A stretch of DNA of 64,000 bases from Caldimonas brevitalea (GTDB lineage Bacteria > Pseudomonadota > Gammaproteobacteria > Burkholderiales > Burkholderiaceae_C), in contig NZ_CP011371.1 in the NCBI RefSeq assembly GCF_001017435.1, positions 2,170,001 through 2,234,000 of the forward strand, written 5' to 3'. Shown here piece after piece: positions 26,111 through 35,625 of this stretch. The translations under genes and the position numbers were made by a program. Below the pieces are notes generated by a model. It was not told the DNA's origin, searched no databases, and was given only the letters and a program-made list of their open reading frames with translations. Position 1 is the first letter of the stretch. Every line of letters starts with the position of its first letter.

Positions 26111-27109
26111 ATGATCCCGTTTTCCGTACTCGACCTCGCACCCATCAACCAGGGCGGCAACGCCCGCCAGTCGTTCCAGAACACGCTGACACTCGCGCAG
26201 CACGCCGAGTCCTGGGGCTACCACCGCTACTGGCTGGCCGAGCACCACGGCATGCCCGGCATTGCCAGTGCGGCCACGGCGGTGCTGATCGGTCATGTGG
26301 CCGGCGGCACCTCCACCATCCGCGTCGGCGCCGGCGGCATCATGCTGCCCAACCACTCGCCACTGGTGATCGCCGAGCAGTTCGGCACGCTCGAATCGCT
26401 GTACCCCGGCCGCATCGACCTCGGCCTGGGCCGCGCCCCCGGCTCCGACCCGGTCACGGCCCGGGCCTTGCGGCGCGACCTCGCCACCGATCCCGAAGCG
26501 TTTCCGAGCGACGTGCTCGAGCTGATGGACTACTTCGCCGGCAACGCCGACAGCGGCGTGCGGGCGGTGCCGGGGGCCGGGCTGTCGGTGCCGATCTGGA
26601 TCCTCGGCTCCAGCCTGTTCGGAGCCCATGTGGCCGCCACGCTCGGCCTGCCGTATGCGTTCGCGTCGCATTTCGCGCCGGCGCAGATGATGGCGGCGAT
26701 CGCGACCTACCGCAGCAAGTTCCGGCCGTCGGCGCAATTGGCGCAGCCCTACGTGATGCTGGGCTACAACGTGTTTGCCGCCGACACCGACCAGGCGGCG
26801 GCGGACCTGTCCACCTCGCTCCAGCAAGCCTTCGTCAATCTGCGCCGGGGCCGGCCGGCGCCGCTGCCGCCGCCGCAGCCGGGTTACCGGGACCAGCTCG
26901 AGCCCGCCGCGCAGGCGCTGCTCGACCAGGTGCTGTCGTGCTCGGCCGTCGGGTCCCCTGACACCGTTCGGCGGCAGATGGCCGACTTCATCGAACGCAC
27001 CGGAGCCGACGAGCTGATGATCACGTCGCAGGTCTACGACCCGGGCGCGCGGCTGCGCAGCTACGAGATCACCGCCCAGGTCCGCGCCAGCCTCGACACC
27101 GGGAACTGA
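26111..27109 (+). CDS. Luciferase-like (LLM class) flavin oxidoreductase
   Basis: A 332-residue bacterial-luciferase-like flavoprotein of the YhbW type. Family-typical parts are [60 protein letters not shown], and [17 protein letters not shown], which together shape the TIM-barrel FMN site. Such proteins are FMNH2-dependent monooxygenases or oxidoreductases. The substrate is unknown. It starts 67 bases after the chemoreceptor and ends 63 bases before a UMF1 transporter gene, all on the same strand. Confidence 0.92.
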   Translation: MIPFSVLDLAPINQGGNARQSFQNTLTLAQHAESWGYHRYWLAEHHGMPGIASAATAVLIGHVAGGTSTIRVGAGGIMLPNHSPLVIAEQFGTLESLYPGRIDLGLGRAPGSDPVTARALRRDLATDPEAFPSDVLELMDYFAGNADSGVRAVPGAGLSVPIWILGSSLFGAHVAATLGLPYAFASHFAPAQMMAAIATYRSKFRPSAQLAQPYVMLGYNVFAADTDQAAADLSTSLQQAFVNLRRGRPAPLPPPQPGYRDQLEPAAQALLDQVLSCSAVGSPDTVRRQMADFIERTGADELMITSQVYDPGARLRSYEITAQVRASLDTGN

Positions 27110-27172
27110 CCAGGCCTGCGCGCAAGGGCTCTGGCATCATCGGCGACCATCCACCGTCGCCGAGGAGACCCG

Positions 27173-28483
27173 ATGGCCTGGTTCCCGCAGGATGCATTGA
27201 ACGACGGCGTGCGCAAGCGCGAAGTGTTCGCCTGGGCGATGTACGACTTCGCCAACTCCGGCTACACGACGGTGGTGCTGACGGCGGTGTTCAACGCCTA
27301 TTTCGTCAGCGTCGTGGCCGGCAATGCCCCGTGGGGCACCTTCGCGTGGACGGCGTCGCTGGCCGCGTCCTGCGCCGTCGTGATGCTGACCATGCCGACG
27401 CTCGGCGCCTATGCCGACCTGCACGCGGCCAAAAAGCGTTTGCTGGCCGTCACCACCACCGGCTGCGTGCTGTCGACGCTGGCGCTGGGGCTGGTCGGCC
27501 GGGGCGATGTGGGATGGGCGGTGGTCGCGGTGATCGTCTCCAACACCTGCTATGCCTGGGGCGAGTCGCTGACCGCGTCCTTTCTGCCCGAACTGGCGCG
27601 CGCCGACGCCCTCGGCCGGGTGTCGGGCTGGGGATGGAGCTTCGGCTACTTCGGCGGCATGCTGTCGCTCGGCCTGAGCCTCGCCTATGTGCTGTGGGCA
27701 CAGGCGCGGGGTCAAACGGCCACCGAGTTCGTGCCGGTCACGCTGGTCATCACCGCCGCGGTCTACGGCCTGGCCTCGCTGGTTACGTTCGCCTGGCTGC
27801 GCGAGCGGGCGCTGCCGCAGACGCTGCCCCCGGGCAGTTCGGGCCTCGCGGCCTCGCTGCGCCGGCTGGCGGCCACCTGGCGCCACGCCCGCGATTACCG
27901 CGACTTCGTCTGGCTGCTCGCGTGCACCGCGTGCTACCAGGCCGGCATTGCGGTGGTCATTGCGCTGGCGGCCGTGTATGCCGAACAGGTGCTGGGGTTC
28001 CAGCAGACCGACACGATGGCGCTGGTGTTCCTGGTCAACGTCGCGTCGGCCCTGGGCGCCTTCGGTTTCGGCTACCTGCAGGACCGGGTCGGCCACAAGA
28101 GCGCCTTGGGGTGGACGCTGGTGGGCTGGCTGGTGATGACGGCGCTGGCGGTGGCCGCCACGTCGGCGCCGGTGTTCTGGGTCGCCGCGTTGATCGCGGG
28201 CTTGTGTATGGGGTCCAGCCAGTCGGCCGGCCGGGCGCTGGCCGGCGTGTTCGCACCGCCCCGGCACCTGGCCGAGTTCTACGGCCTGTGGACCTTCGCG
28301 GTTCGGCTGGCGGCCATCATCGGGCCGGTCACCTATGGCGTGGTGTCGTGGCTGACGGCCGGCAACCACCGCCTGGCGTTTCTCTCGACGGCGCTGTTTT
28401 TCGGCGCCGGGCTGGCGCTGCTGCGCCCGGTCGACGTGGCGCGGGGCCGCGCCGCGGCACAAGGCACCGCGCTGCAGCGCTGA
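27173..28483 (+). CDS. UMF1/Atg22-like MFS transporter
   Basis: A 436-residue polytopic protein with about twelve helices. The N-terminus FAWAMYDFANSGYTTVVLTA is the signature of the UMF1 family of the major facilitator superfamily, related to vacuolar amino-acid effluxer Atg22. Further family features are AWGESLTASFLPELA and the late segment MGSSQSAGRALAGVFAPPRH. The likely role is export of amino acids or small metabolites (family knowledge; the actual substrate is unknown). GGAG lies upstream of the ATG. It converges on murI with only 21 bases between stops. Confidence 0.9.
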   Translation: MAWFPQDALNDGVRKREVFAWAMYDFANSGYTTVVLTAVFNAYFVSVVAGNAPWGTFAWTASLAASCAVVMLTMPTLGAYADLHAAKKRLLAVTTTGCVLSTLALGLVGRGDVGWAVVAVIVSNTCYAWGESLTASFLPELARADALGRVSGWGWSFGYFGGMLSLGLSLAYVLWAQARGQTATEFVPVTLVITAAVYGLASLVTFAWLRERALPQTLPPGSSGLAASLRRLAATWRHARDYRDFVWLLACTACYQAGIAVVIALAAVYAEQVLGFQQTDTMALVFLVNVASALGAFGFGYLQDRVGHKSALGWTLVGWLVMTALAVAATSAPVFWVAALIAGLCMGSSQSAGRALAGVFAPPRHLAEFYGLWTFAVRLAAIIGPVTYGVVSWLTAGNHRLAFLSTALFFGAGLALLRPVDVARGRAAAQGTALQR

Positions 28484-28504
28484 GGGGCGCGGGGCGGGCA
28501 GGAC

Positions 28505-29317
28505 TCAGGGCAGGGCCTGCACCGCCACGTCGAAGTCGAGCCACTGTGCGGCGATGCGCTGCAGCACCGCGACCTCGCCGCTCGTGTAGGCGCGCACCGG
28601 CTGCACCGGCCTCTCGGGCAGCGCCCCGTGCATCTTGACGAACTGCGTCACGGTCTGCCGCGCGACCGGCTCGGCGGTGTCGATCAGCCGCACCCCGGGG
28701 CCGAGGGCCTGCTGGATCAGCGGTGCCACGAAGGGGTAGTGGGTGCAGCCGAGCACCACGGTGTCCACCCCGGCCTCGCGCAGCGGCTGGCAATGGCTCG
28801 CCACCAGGTCGCGCAGCGCTGCAGACGCCAGGTCGCCTTGTTCGATCGCATGGGCCAGCCCCGGGCAGGGCTGCAGGTGGAAGCGCGCCTGGCCTTCGAA
28901 ACTCGCAAGCAGCTTGCGGAACTTCTCGCTGCGCAGTGTCCCGCCGGTCGCCAGCACGCCGACCTGGCCGTTGTGGCTCAGGCCCACCGCGGGTTTCAGG
29001 CCCGGCTCGACACCGACGAAGGCGGTGTCGGGGTAGCGCTCGCGCAGGTCGCGGCTGGCGGCGGCGGTGGCGGTGTTGCAGGCGATCACGATGACGCGTG
29101 CGCCTGCAGAACGGAAGAACTCGGTGAGGTGGCGCGAGCGGGCGATCACATAGTCGTCGCCGCGCTCGCCGTAGGGCGCGTAGCCGGAGTCGGCCACATA
29201 GTGCAGCGGCACGCCGGGCAGCAAACGGTGCACGGCGCGCAGCACCGACAGCCCGCCGACGCCGGAGTCGAACACGCCGATCGGCGGTGTGGCAGCAGCA
29301 CCTGGGGTAGGCAGCAT
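28505..29317 (-). CDS. murI: Glutamate racemase
   Basis: A 270-residue MurI that converts L- to D-glutamate for peptidoglycan synthesis in the cytoplasm. Both catalytic-cysteine motifs are present: IVIACNTATAAAS (N-terminal half) and VVLGCTHYPFVAPL (C-terminal half), with the nucleotide-independent N-terminus IGVFDSGVGGLSVL. ATG 29317 is chosen because it leaves the usual short leader (MLPTPGAAATPP); the ribosome-binding site is weak. It is divergent from etfBA, sharing the 319-base promoter region. Confidence 0.97.
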   Translation of the reverse strand: MLPTPGAAATPPIGVFDSGVGGLSVLRAVHRLLPGVPLHYVADSGYAPYGERGDDYVIARSRHLTEFFRSAGARVIVIACNTATAAASRDLRERYPDTAFVGVEPGLKPAVGLSHNGQVGVLATGGTLRSEKFRKLLASFEGQARFHLQPCPGLAHAIEQGDLASAALRDLVASHCQPLREAGVDTVVLGCTHYPFVAPLIQQALGPGVRLIDTAEPVARQTVTQFVKMHGALPERPVQPVRAYTSGEVAVLQRIAAQWLDFDVAVQALP

Positions 29318-29499
29318 GGGAGCGTCGGGCAGCGAGAGGTCTCTTTTCGGGGTATGGGCCGGCGCTCGGCACGGCCGCGGGAGTCTAGCAGCGGCGCGCA
29401 GGGCGAACGTGAACCAAAGTGACGCGCACGGCTCCCACCAGAAATTGCTCACGCGCGCGCCTGCACCGGGGGGCTGGACGAACCTCCCCCGGCTTCAGA

Positions 29500-29519
29500 T
29501 AGAATCGAACGATCGTTCG
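29500..29519 (+). promoter_or_regulatory. Upstream etf promoter with CGAACGATCGTTCG operator
   Basis: TAGAAT (29500-29505) is a good -10, with a weak TGGACG (29475-29480) as possible -35. It is followed immediately by a perfect 14-bp palindrome CGAACGATCGTTCG (29506-29519) that would cover the transcription start. Palindromes of this form are typical of TetR-type repressors of fatty-acid degradation in betaproteobacteria (FadP/FadR-like; recalled, not verified). Confidence 0.6.
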
Positions 29520-29591
29520 TTTTTTTGGCGCGGGGCCCCTATCCGGAGCGCCGAGTCGCCTGCGCGGCAGCCTACCGAGTGCACCGCAACA

Positions 29592-29618
29592 TAGAATCCC
29601 GAGTTACGTTTACGTCAA
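29592..29618 (+). promoter_or_regulatory. Downstream etf promoter with LiuR-like operator
   Basis: A second TAGAAT (29592-29597) is followed six bases later by TTACGTTTACGTCAA (29604-29618), which on the other strand reads TTGACGTAAACGTAA. This matches the inverted-repeat site of LiuR, the MerR-type regulator of branched-chain amino-acid degradation (family knowledge). It ends 18 bases before the etfB start and overlaps the expected start of transcription. Confidence 0.55.
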
Positions 29619-29636
29619 TCAAAGGAGAACGTCGCA

Positions 29637-30386
29637 ATGAAGGCACTGGTACCGGTCAAGCGCGTCGTCGACTACAACGTGAAAGTTCGCGTGAAGTCTG
29701 ACGGCACGGGGGTGGACATCGCCAACGTGAAAATGAGCATGAACCCCTTCGACGAAATCGCCGTCGAAGAGGCCACCCGCCTGAAGGAGAAGGGCGCGCT
29801 GACCGAAGTCGTGGCCGTGTCCTGCGGCGTCACGCAAGCGCAGGAAACGCTGCGCACCGCGATGGCCATCGGTGCCGACCGCGGCATCCTGGTCGAAAGC
29901 ACCGAAGAACTGCAGCCGCTGGCCGTGGCCAAGCTGCTGAAGGCGCTGGTCGAGAAGGAAAAGCCCGACCTGATCATCCTCGGCAAGCAAGCGATCGACG
30001 ACGATTGCAACCAGACCGGCCAGATGCTGGCTGCGCTGCTCGACCTGCCCCAGGCCACCTTCGCCTCCAAGGTCGAAGTGGCCGACGGCTACGCCACCGT
30101 CACGCGTGAAGTCGACGGCGGCCTGGAAACCATCAAGCTGAAGCTGCCCGCGGTCATCACGACCGATCTGCGCCTGAACGAGCCGCGTTACGTGACGCTG
30201 CCCAACATCATGAAGGCCAAGAAGAAGCCGCTCGAGACCGTCAAGCCCGCCGACCTGGGTGTGGACGTGGCGCCGCGCATCAAGACGTTGAAGGTCAGCG
30301 AGCCGCCCAAGCGCGGCGCCGGCGTGAAGGTGCCCGACGTGGCCACGCTGGTCCAGAAGCTGAAGAACGAAGCCAAGGTGATCTAA
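29637..30386 (+). CDS. etfB: Electron transfer flavoprotein subunit beta
   Basis: A 249-residue EtfB. It begins [20 protein letters not shown] and has the AMP-binding region ([19 protein letters not shown]) and the dehydrogenase-docking segment ([20 protein letters not shown]). With EtfA it carries electrons from acyl-CoA and other flavin dehydrogenases to ETF:quinone oxidoreductase. AAGGAGAA precedes the ATG. It is cotranscribed with etfA (10 bases apart) and followed downstream by an acyl-CoA dehydrogenase, its probable electron donor. Two operator-like palindromes lie upstream. Confidence 0.97.
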   Translation: MKALVPVKRVVDYNVKVRVKSDGTGVDIANVKMSMNPFDEIAVEEATRLKEKGALTEVVAVSCGVTQAQETLRTAMAIGADRGILVESTEELQPLAVAKLLKALVEKEKPDLIILGKQAIDDDCNQTGQMLAALLDLPQATFASKVEVADGYATVTREVDGGLETIKLKLPAVITTDLRLNEPRYVTLPNIMKAKKKPLETVKPADLGVDVAPRIKTLKVSEPPKRGAGVKVPDVATLVQKLKNEAKVI

Positions 30387-30396
30387 GGAGTTGATG

Positions 30397-31329
30397 ATGA
30401 CTGCACTGGTTATTGCCGAACACGACAACAACTCCATCAAGGGCGCGACCCTCAACACCGTGACGGCCGCGGCCCAATGCGGCGGCGACGTGCACGTGCT
30501 GGTCGCCGGCGCCAATGCCGCCGGCGCCGCCCAGGCCGCCGCGCAGATCGCCGGCGTCACCAAGGTGCTGCATGCCGACGGCGCCTCGCTGGCCGAAGGC
30601 CTGGCCGAGAACGTCGCGGCCCAGGTGCTGGCGATCGCCGGCAACTACAGCCACATCCTGTTCCCGTCCACCGCTGCCGGCAAGAACGTCGCGCCGCGCG
30701 TGGCCGCCAAGCTGGACGTGGCGCAGCTGTCCGACGTCACCAAGGTGGTGAGCGCCGACACCTTCGAGCGCCCCATCTACGCCGGCAACGCGATCGCCAC
30801 GGTGCAAAGCGCCGACAAGGTCAAGGTGATCACGGTCCGCACCACCGGCTTCGACGCCGCTGCCGCCACCGGTGGCTCGGCTGCCGTCGAGAGCGTGGCC
30901 GCTGCCGCTGATGCCGGCACCTCCAGCTTCGTCGGTCGTGAAGTCACCAAGAGCGATCGCCCCGAGCTGACCGCCGCCAAGATCATCGTCTCCGGTGGCC
31001 GCGCGCTGGGTTCCAGCGAGAAGTTCACCGAGCTGCTGACCCCGCTGGCCGACAAGCTCGGCGCCGCGCTGGGTGCCAGCCGTGCCGCCGTCGACGCGGG
31101 CTACGCGCCCAACGACTGGCAGGTGGGCCAGACCGGCAAGATCGTCGCACCGCAACTGTATGTGGCCTGCGGCATCTCCGGCGCCATCCAGCACCTGGCC
31201 GGCATGAAGGACTCCAAGGTGATCGTCGCGATCAACAAGGACCCCGAAGCGCCGATCTTCAGCGTTGCCGACTACAGCCTGGAAGCCGACATCTTCACGG
31301 CCGTGCCGGAGCTCGTCAAAGCGCTGTAA
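30397..31329 (+). CDS. etfA: Electron transfer flavoprotein subunit alpha
   Basis: A 310-residue EtfA. The N-terminal domain ([20 protein letters not shown]) and the C-terminal FAD-binding domain ([34 protein letters not shown], then [15 protein letters not shown] and [15 protein letters not shown]) are complete. AAGGAG at 30385-30390 places the start at ATG 30397 (spacing 6); the ATG at 30394 is also possible. The gene is directly followed by a good intrinsic terminator, so etfBA is a two-gene unit, with the acyl-CoA dehydrogenase probably having its own promoter or readthrough. Confidence 0.97.
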   Translation: MTALVIAEHDNNSIKGATLNTVTAAAQCGGDVHVLVAGANAAGAAQAAAQIAGVTKVLHADGASLAEGLAENVAAQVLAIAGNYSHILFPSTAAGKNVAPRVAAKLDVAQLSDVTKVVSADTFERPIYAGNAIATVQSADKVKVITVRTTGFDAAAATGGSAAVESVAAAADAGTSSFVGREVTKSDRPELTAAKIIVSGGRALGSSEKFTELLTPLADKLGAALGASRAAVDAGYAPNDWQVGQTGKIVAPQLYVACGISGAIQHLAGMKDSKVIVAINKDPEAPIFSVADYSLEADIFTAVPELVKAL

Positions 31330-31347
31330 GCCCCTGTGGCGCAGCAC

Positions 31348-31384
31348 AGCCCGTTCGCCCGCACCCTGGGCAACGGGCTTTTTT
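31348..31384 (+). terminator. Intrinsic terminator after etfA
   Basis: Arms AGCCCGTT (31348-31355) and AACGGGCT (31372-31379) close a hairpin followed by a run of T to 31384. It lies 19 bases after the etfA stop. Confidence 0.88.
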
Positions 31385-31427
31385 CCGCCTGTAACCCGAT
31401 TTCACCCTGCAGAACCAAGGAGACGCC

Positions 31428-33233
31428 ATGAGTTACCAAGCCCCCGTGAAGGACATGCTGTTTTGCATGCAGGAACTCGCCGGCCTGGAAGACGTCGCCA
31501 AGATGCCCGGTTTCGAGGACGCCGGGCTCGAGACCGCCCAGGCGGTGCTCGAGGAATGCGCCCGTTTCAACGAAGGCGTGATCGCACCGCTGAACTTCGA
31601 GGGTGACAAGAACCCCGGCGGCTGGAACCAGGGCAAGGTGAGCACCGCGCCCGGCTTCAAGGAAGCCTTCAAACAGTACGGCGACGGCGGCTGGCAGGGC
31701 CTGCAGCACCCGAGCGAGTTCGGCGGCCAGGGCCTGCCCAAGACCATCGGCGCCGCCTGCATCGAGATCAACAACAGTGCCAACCTGAGCTTTGCGCTGT
31801 GCCCGCTGCTGACCGACGGTGCCATCGAAGCGCTGCTGACCGCCGGCACGCCCGAGCAGCAGAAGCTCTATCTCCCGAAGATGATCTCGGGCGAGTGGAC
31901 CGGCACGATGAACCTGACCGAGCCGCAGGCCGGTTCGGACCTGGCGCTGGTGCGTTCCAAGGCCGTGCCGCAAGGCGACGGCAGCTTCCGCATCAGCGGC
32001 CAGAAGATCTTCATCACCTACGGCGAGCACGACATGGCGGACAACATCGTCCACCTGGTGCTGGCCCGCACGCCGACCGCGCCCGAGGGCGTGAAGGGCA
32101 TTTCGCTGTTCATCGTGCCCAAGTTCCTGGTCGGCGCCGACGGCTCGCTGGGCAAGCGCAACGACGTCTATTGCGCGTCGATCGAACACAAGCTGGGCAT
32201 CAAGGCCAGCCCGACCGCGGTGCTGGTCTATGGCGACGACAAGGGTGACGTGGGCCCGGGCGCCATCGGCTACCTGGTCGGCGAAGAGAATCGCGGCCTC
32301 GAGTACATGTTCATCATGATGAACGCCGCGCGCTTCGCGGTGGGCGTGCAGGGCATCGCGGTGGCCGAGCGGGCCTACCAGAAGGCAGTGGAATACGCAC
32401 GCGACCGCGTCCAGTCGCGGCCGGTGGACGGCTCGCAGCCGGGCTCGGCCGCGATCATCCACCACCCCGACGTCAAGCGCATGCTGATGACGATGCGGGC
32501 CTACACCGAAGGCTGCCGTGCGATGGCGATCACGGCCGCGGCGGCCTACGACGCGTCGCACCACCATCCGGACCCGGAAGTGCGCAAGCAGAACCAGGCC
32601 TTCTACGAGTTCATGGTGCCGCTGGTGAAGGGCTACAGCACCGAGATGAGCCTGGAGGTCACCAGCCTGGGCGTGCAGGTGCATGGCGGCATGGGCTTCA
32701 TCGAGGAGACCGGTGCGGCGCAGTACTACCGCGACGCCAAGATCCTGACCATCTATGAAGGCACCACCGCGATCCAGGCCAACGACCTGGTCGGCCGCAA
32801 GACCGCGCGCGACGGCGGCCAGACGGCCAAGGCCGTCGCACGCCAGATCGAGGCCACCGAGGCTGAACTGGCGCGTCGCGACAGCGTGGCCGCTCGCGCG
32901 ACCTTGCAGCGGCTGAAGGCCGCCCGCGAGGCCTTCCTGCAGGTGGTCGAGTTCGTCGCGGGCAACGTCAAGGCGCGTCCGAACGCCGTCTTCGCCGGCA
33001 GCGTGCCCTACCTGATGCTGGCCGGCAACGTCGTGGCCGGCTGGCAGCTGGCGCGTGCGCTGCTGGTGGCCGAAGACCGCGTGAAGGCGGGCGAGCAGGT
33101 CGACTTCATGCAGGCCAAGATCGCGACCGCGCGCTTCTATGCCGAGCACCTGCTCGCCAAGGCGCCCGGTCTGCGCGACAGCATCGTCGACGGTGGCGAC
33201 AGCGTCACCGCCCTCGCCGCCGACGCGTTCTGA
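31428..33233 (+). CDS. Acyl-CoA dehydrogenase (large, DmdC-like)
   Basis: A 601-residue acyl-CoA dehydrogenase of the long subfamily with a C-terminal extension, like 3-methylmercaptopropionyl-CoA dehydrogenase DmdC and broad-range acyl-CoA dehydrogenases. It contains the FAD/substrate loop TGTMNLTEPQAGSDLALVRS, FITYGEHDMADN, the dehydrogenase signature QVHGGMGFIEETGAAQYYRD, and IYEGTTAIQANDL in which the Glu is the usual catalytic base. Electrons would go to EtfBA encoded just upstream. AAGGAG precedes the ATG. DmdC assignment is by overall pattern; the true substrate may be another medium-chain acyl-CoA. Confidence 0.93.
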   Translation: MSYQAPVKDMLFCMQELAGLEDVAKMPGFEDAGLETAQAVLEECARFNEGVIAPLNFEGDKNPGGWNQGKVSTAPGFKEAFKQYGDGGWQGLQHPSEFGGQGLPKTIGAACIEINNSANLSFALCPLLTDGAIEALLTAGTPEQQKLYLPKMISGEWTGTMNLTEPQAGSDLALVRSKAVPQGDGSFRISGQKIFITYGEHDMADNIVHLVLARTPTAPEGVKGISLFIVPKFLVGADGSLGKRNDVYCASIEHKLGIKASPTAVLVYGDDKGDVGPGAIGYLVGEENRGLEYMFIMMNAARFAVGVQGIAVAERAYQKAVEYARDRVQSRPVDGSQPGSAAIIHHPDVKRMLMTMRAYTEGCRAMAITAAAAYDASHHHPDPEVRKQNQAFYEFMVPLVKGYSTEMSLEVTSLGVQVHGGMGFIEETGAAQYYRDAKILTIYEGTTAIQANDLVGRKTARDGGQTAKAVARQIEATEAELARRDSVAARATLQRLKAAREAFLQVVEFVAGNVKARPNAVFAGSVPYLMLAGNVVAGWQLARALLVAEDRVKAGEQVDFMQAKIATARFYAEHLLAKAPGLRDSIVDGGDSVTALAADAF

Positions 33234-33333
33234 CCTTCTTGCCCTGCAGGGCGCGGCGCTGCGAGGCGCCGCGCCGATGTCTGCCCGCTTCCGCGGCCGC
33301 CTCGACGGTGCCGCTTTTCCCCAGGAGAGACTT

Positions 33334-34290
33334 GTGCCTTTGCCTCCCGTGCTCCAGAACCTGTCACTGCCGGTGATCGGCTCGCCGCTGTTCATCATCA
33401 GCAACCCCAAGCTCGTGATCGAGCAGTGCAAGGCCGGGGTGATCGGCTCGATGCCCGCGCTGAACGCCCGCCCCGCATCGCTGTTGGACGAGTGGCTGGC
33501 CGAGATCACCGAGGCCTTGGCGGCACACAACCGCGCCCACCCGGACCGCCCGGCGGCGCCGTTCGCGATCAACCAGATCGTCCACAAGTCGAACGACCGG
33601 CTCGAGCACGACCTCGAACTCTGCGTGAAGTACAAGGTGCCCGTCATCATCACGTCGCTCGGCGCACGCCCCGAGGTGAACCAGGCGGTGCACAGCTACG
33701 GCGGTGTGGTGCTGCATGACATCATCAACAACGCCTTCGCCCGCAAGGCGATCGAGAAGGGCGCCGACGGCCTGGTCGCCGTGGCAGCGGGTGCCGGCGG
33801 GCATGCCGGCACGACGAGCCCCTTCGCGTTGGTGCAGGAGATCCGCGAGTGGTTCGACGGCCCGCTGGCCTTGTCGGGCGCGATCGCCAACGGCCGCTCA
33901 GTGCTGGCGGCGCAGGCGATGGGCGCGGACTTCGCCTACATCGGCTCGGCCTTCATCGCCACCGAAGAGGCCCGCGCGACCGACGCGTACAAGCAGATGA
34001 TCACCGAGAGCACCAGCCAGGACATCGTCTACTCCAACCTGTTCACCGGCGTGCACGGCAACTACCTGCGCGGCTCCATCGTCAATGCCGGGCTCGACCC
34101 CGAACATCTGCCGGAAAGCGACCCGAGCAAGATGGACTTCGGCGGCGAAGGCGCCAAAAAAGCCTGGAAGGACATCTGGGGCTGCGGCCAGGGCATCGGT
34201 GCCGTCAAGGCCGTCGTGCCGGCCCGCGTGCTGATCGAGCGCCTGCGCAGCGAATATCAGGCGGCCAAACAGCGCTTGTGCGCGGCTTGA
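33334..34290 (+). CDS. Nitronate monooxygenase-like flavoprotein (YrpB/NPD family)
   Basis: A 318-residue TIM-barrel flavoprotein of the 2-nitropropane dioxygenase/YrpB family. The FMN-binding landmarks are NLSLPVIGSPLFIISNPKLV, the GAGGHAG phosphate loop (VAAGAGGHAGTTSPFALVQE), and LSGAIANGRSVLAAQAMGAD followed by YIGSAFIATEEA. AGGAGA with GTG 33334 (spacing about 6) is the chosen start; an ATG at 33277 would add 19 residues without a ribosome-binding site. In this family members act as nitronate monooxygenases or as enoyl reductase-like enzymes. Here it follows acyl-CoA dehydrogenase, suggesting a role with fatty-acyl chemistry (inference). Confidence 0.9.
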   Translation: MPLPPVLQNLSLPVIGSPLFIISNPKLVIEQCKAGVIGSMPALNARPASLLDEWLAEITEALAAHNRAHPDRPAAPFAINQIVHKSNDRLEHDLELCVKYKVPVIITSLGARPEVNQAVHSYGGVVLHDIINNAFARKAIEKGADGLVAVAAGAGGHAGTTSPFALVQEIREWFDGPLALSGAIANGRSVLAAQAMGADFAYIGSAFIATEEARATDAYKQMITESTSQDIVYSNLFTGVHGNYLRGSIVNAGLDPEHLPESDPSKMDFGGEGAKKAWKDIWGCGQGIGAVKAVVPARVLIERLRSEYQAAKQRLCAA

Positions 34291-34325
34291 ACCCGAGCGC
34301 TTTGCAACTGACGCCGCGGCGCCTG

Positions 34326-34556
34326 TCACGGCAGGCCGCGGCTGCGCCGGTAGCCGAACGGCGTCCGGTGCCGTACCGGCTCGTCCTTCGGGCGAGCGTC
34401 GAGGGGGCTGGCGCGGCCCTCTGACACCTGCGCCTGCGTGCGGCCGGGCCCGGCAGAGCCGTTGCGCTCGACGTGAGGCTGGACCTGAACGCCGGCAGCG
34501 GGCGGGCGAGAGTGGGGCGAGCCGCCGTCCGGCGGCGTCCGTTCGGGTGCGGTCAT
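34326..34556 (-). CDS. Small Pro/Arg-rich hypothetical protein (doubtful)
   Basis: A 76-residue frame (MTAPERTPPDGGSPHSRPPA at the start, ending RTPFGYRRSRGLP) with G/C-biased third positions like the surrounding genes. It lacks a clear Shine-Dalgarno, has no recognisable domain, and is all polar and proline-rich. It is the only candidate gene in the 594-base gap between the flavoprotein (end 34290) and the Crp/Fnr gene (34885). The rest of the gap shows nothing definite. Confidence 0.35.
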   Translation of the reverse strand: MTAPERTPPDGGSPHSRPPAAGVQVQPHVERNGSAGPGRTQAQVSEGRASPLDARPKDEPVRHRTPFGYRRSRGLP

Positions 34557-34884
34557 GGCGTGGTGCTTTCGGAGTGGAGTGGCGTCGCAGCATGCCGGCA
34601 CTGCTCCATCGCCAGGCCGGTACATCAGCTTGAGTGTGCGCCGGGCTCCGGTCGGTGCGCTGGCCCACCCGCGCGCGTGTCGGACATGCCCTCGACTCCG
34701 GGTTCCTCGGCCGCGGCCGCGTGGCGTGCTGTCCGAGGTGGGCCCGTAGAATGACCCTGGTGACGGCCTTGTTCGCGCGGCATGCGCCGGTCGTCGCCCG
34801 CGGTGTGCGGCACCGTAGGTTGCTGCTGTAAACCGGTGCAGCGTCCCGGCCGCGCCGTGCCGCCGGTCTCGACGAGGGCCTGCC

Positions 34885-35619
34885 ATGTCTGTCCCCCAAC
34901 TGCCATTCGACGCCGCTCTCAGTCAGAACCAACTGCTCGCGGTGTTGCCCCGCGAGGCGTGGGAGCGCCTGAGACCCCATCTGGAGGTGGTCGAACTCGG
35001 CTTGGGTCAAGTGCTCTATGAGCCCGGCAGGACGATGTCGCATGTCTACTTCCCCCACACCGCCATCGTCTCCTTGCTCTACGTGCTCGAAGACGGCGCG
35101 TGTGCGGAAATCGCGGTGGTGGGGTACGAGGGGCTGGTGGGCGTCGCCTTGTTCATGGGCGGCGACAGCACGCCGAGTCGCGCTGTCGTCCAGAGTGCCG
35201 GCCAGGCGGTGCGCTTGCCCGCCAGGGTGCTGCGCGAGGAGTTCGACGCGGCGGGTGCCGTGATGCACTTGCTGCTGCGCTACACCCAGGCCTTGATCAC
35301 GCAAATGGCACAGACCGCGGTCTGCAACCGCCATCACACGCTGGAGCAGCAGTTGTGCCGCTGGCTGCTGTTGAGCCTCGACCGGCTGCATGGCAACGAG
35401 CTGGTGATGACGCAGGAGCTGATCGCCAACATGCTGGGCGTTCGGCGCGAAGGGGTGACCCAAGCCGCCGGGCGTTTGCAGCACGCGGGGTTGATCCGCT
35501 ACAGCCGCGGCCACATCACGGTGCTCGACCGTGCCGGCCTGGAGGCTCAGGTGTGCGAATGCTATGGCGTCGTGAAGCAGGAGTGCGACCGGCTGCTGCC
35601 GCCCCGTATTGCGAGTTGA
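34885..35619 (+). CDS. Crp/Fnr family transcriptional regulator
   Basis: A 244-residue regulator with an N-terminal cyclic-nucleotide-binding-like domain (about 10-140; LEVVELGLGQVLYEPGRTMS, YFPHTAIVSLLYVLEDGACA) and a C-terminal winged helix (LLLSLDRLHGNELVMTQELI, then NMLGVRREGVTQAAGRLQHA). The residues for cAMP binding and Fnr-type N-terminal cysteines are not evident, so it belongs to the large group of Crp-like regulators without known ligand. It is convergent with the small membrane protein at 35626, with 6 bases between the stops. Its targets cannot be inferred. Confidence 0.92.
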   Translation: MSVPQLPFDAALSQNQLLAVLPREAWERLRPHLEVVELGLGQVLYEPGRTMSHVYFPHTAIVSLLYVLEDGACAEIAVVGYEGLVGVALFMGGDSTPSRAVVQSAGQAVRLPARVLREEFDAAGAVMHLLLRYTQALITQMAQTAVCNRHHTLEQQLCRWLLLSLDRLHGNELVMTQELIANMLGVRREGVTQAAGRLQHAGLIRYSRGHITVLDRAGLEAQVCECYGVVKQECDRLLPPRIAS

Positions 35620-35625
35620 GGGACT

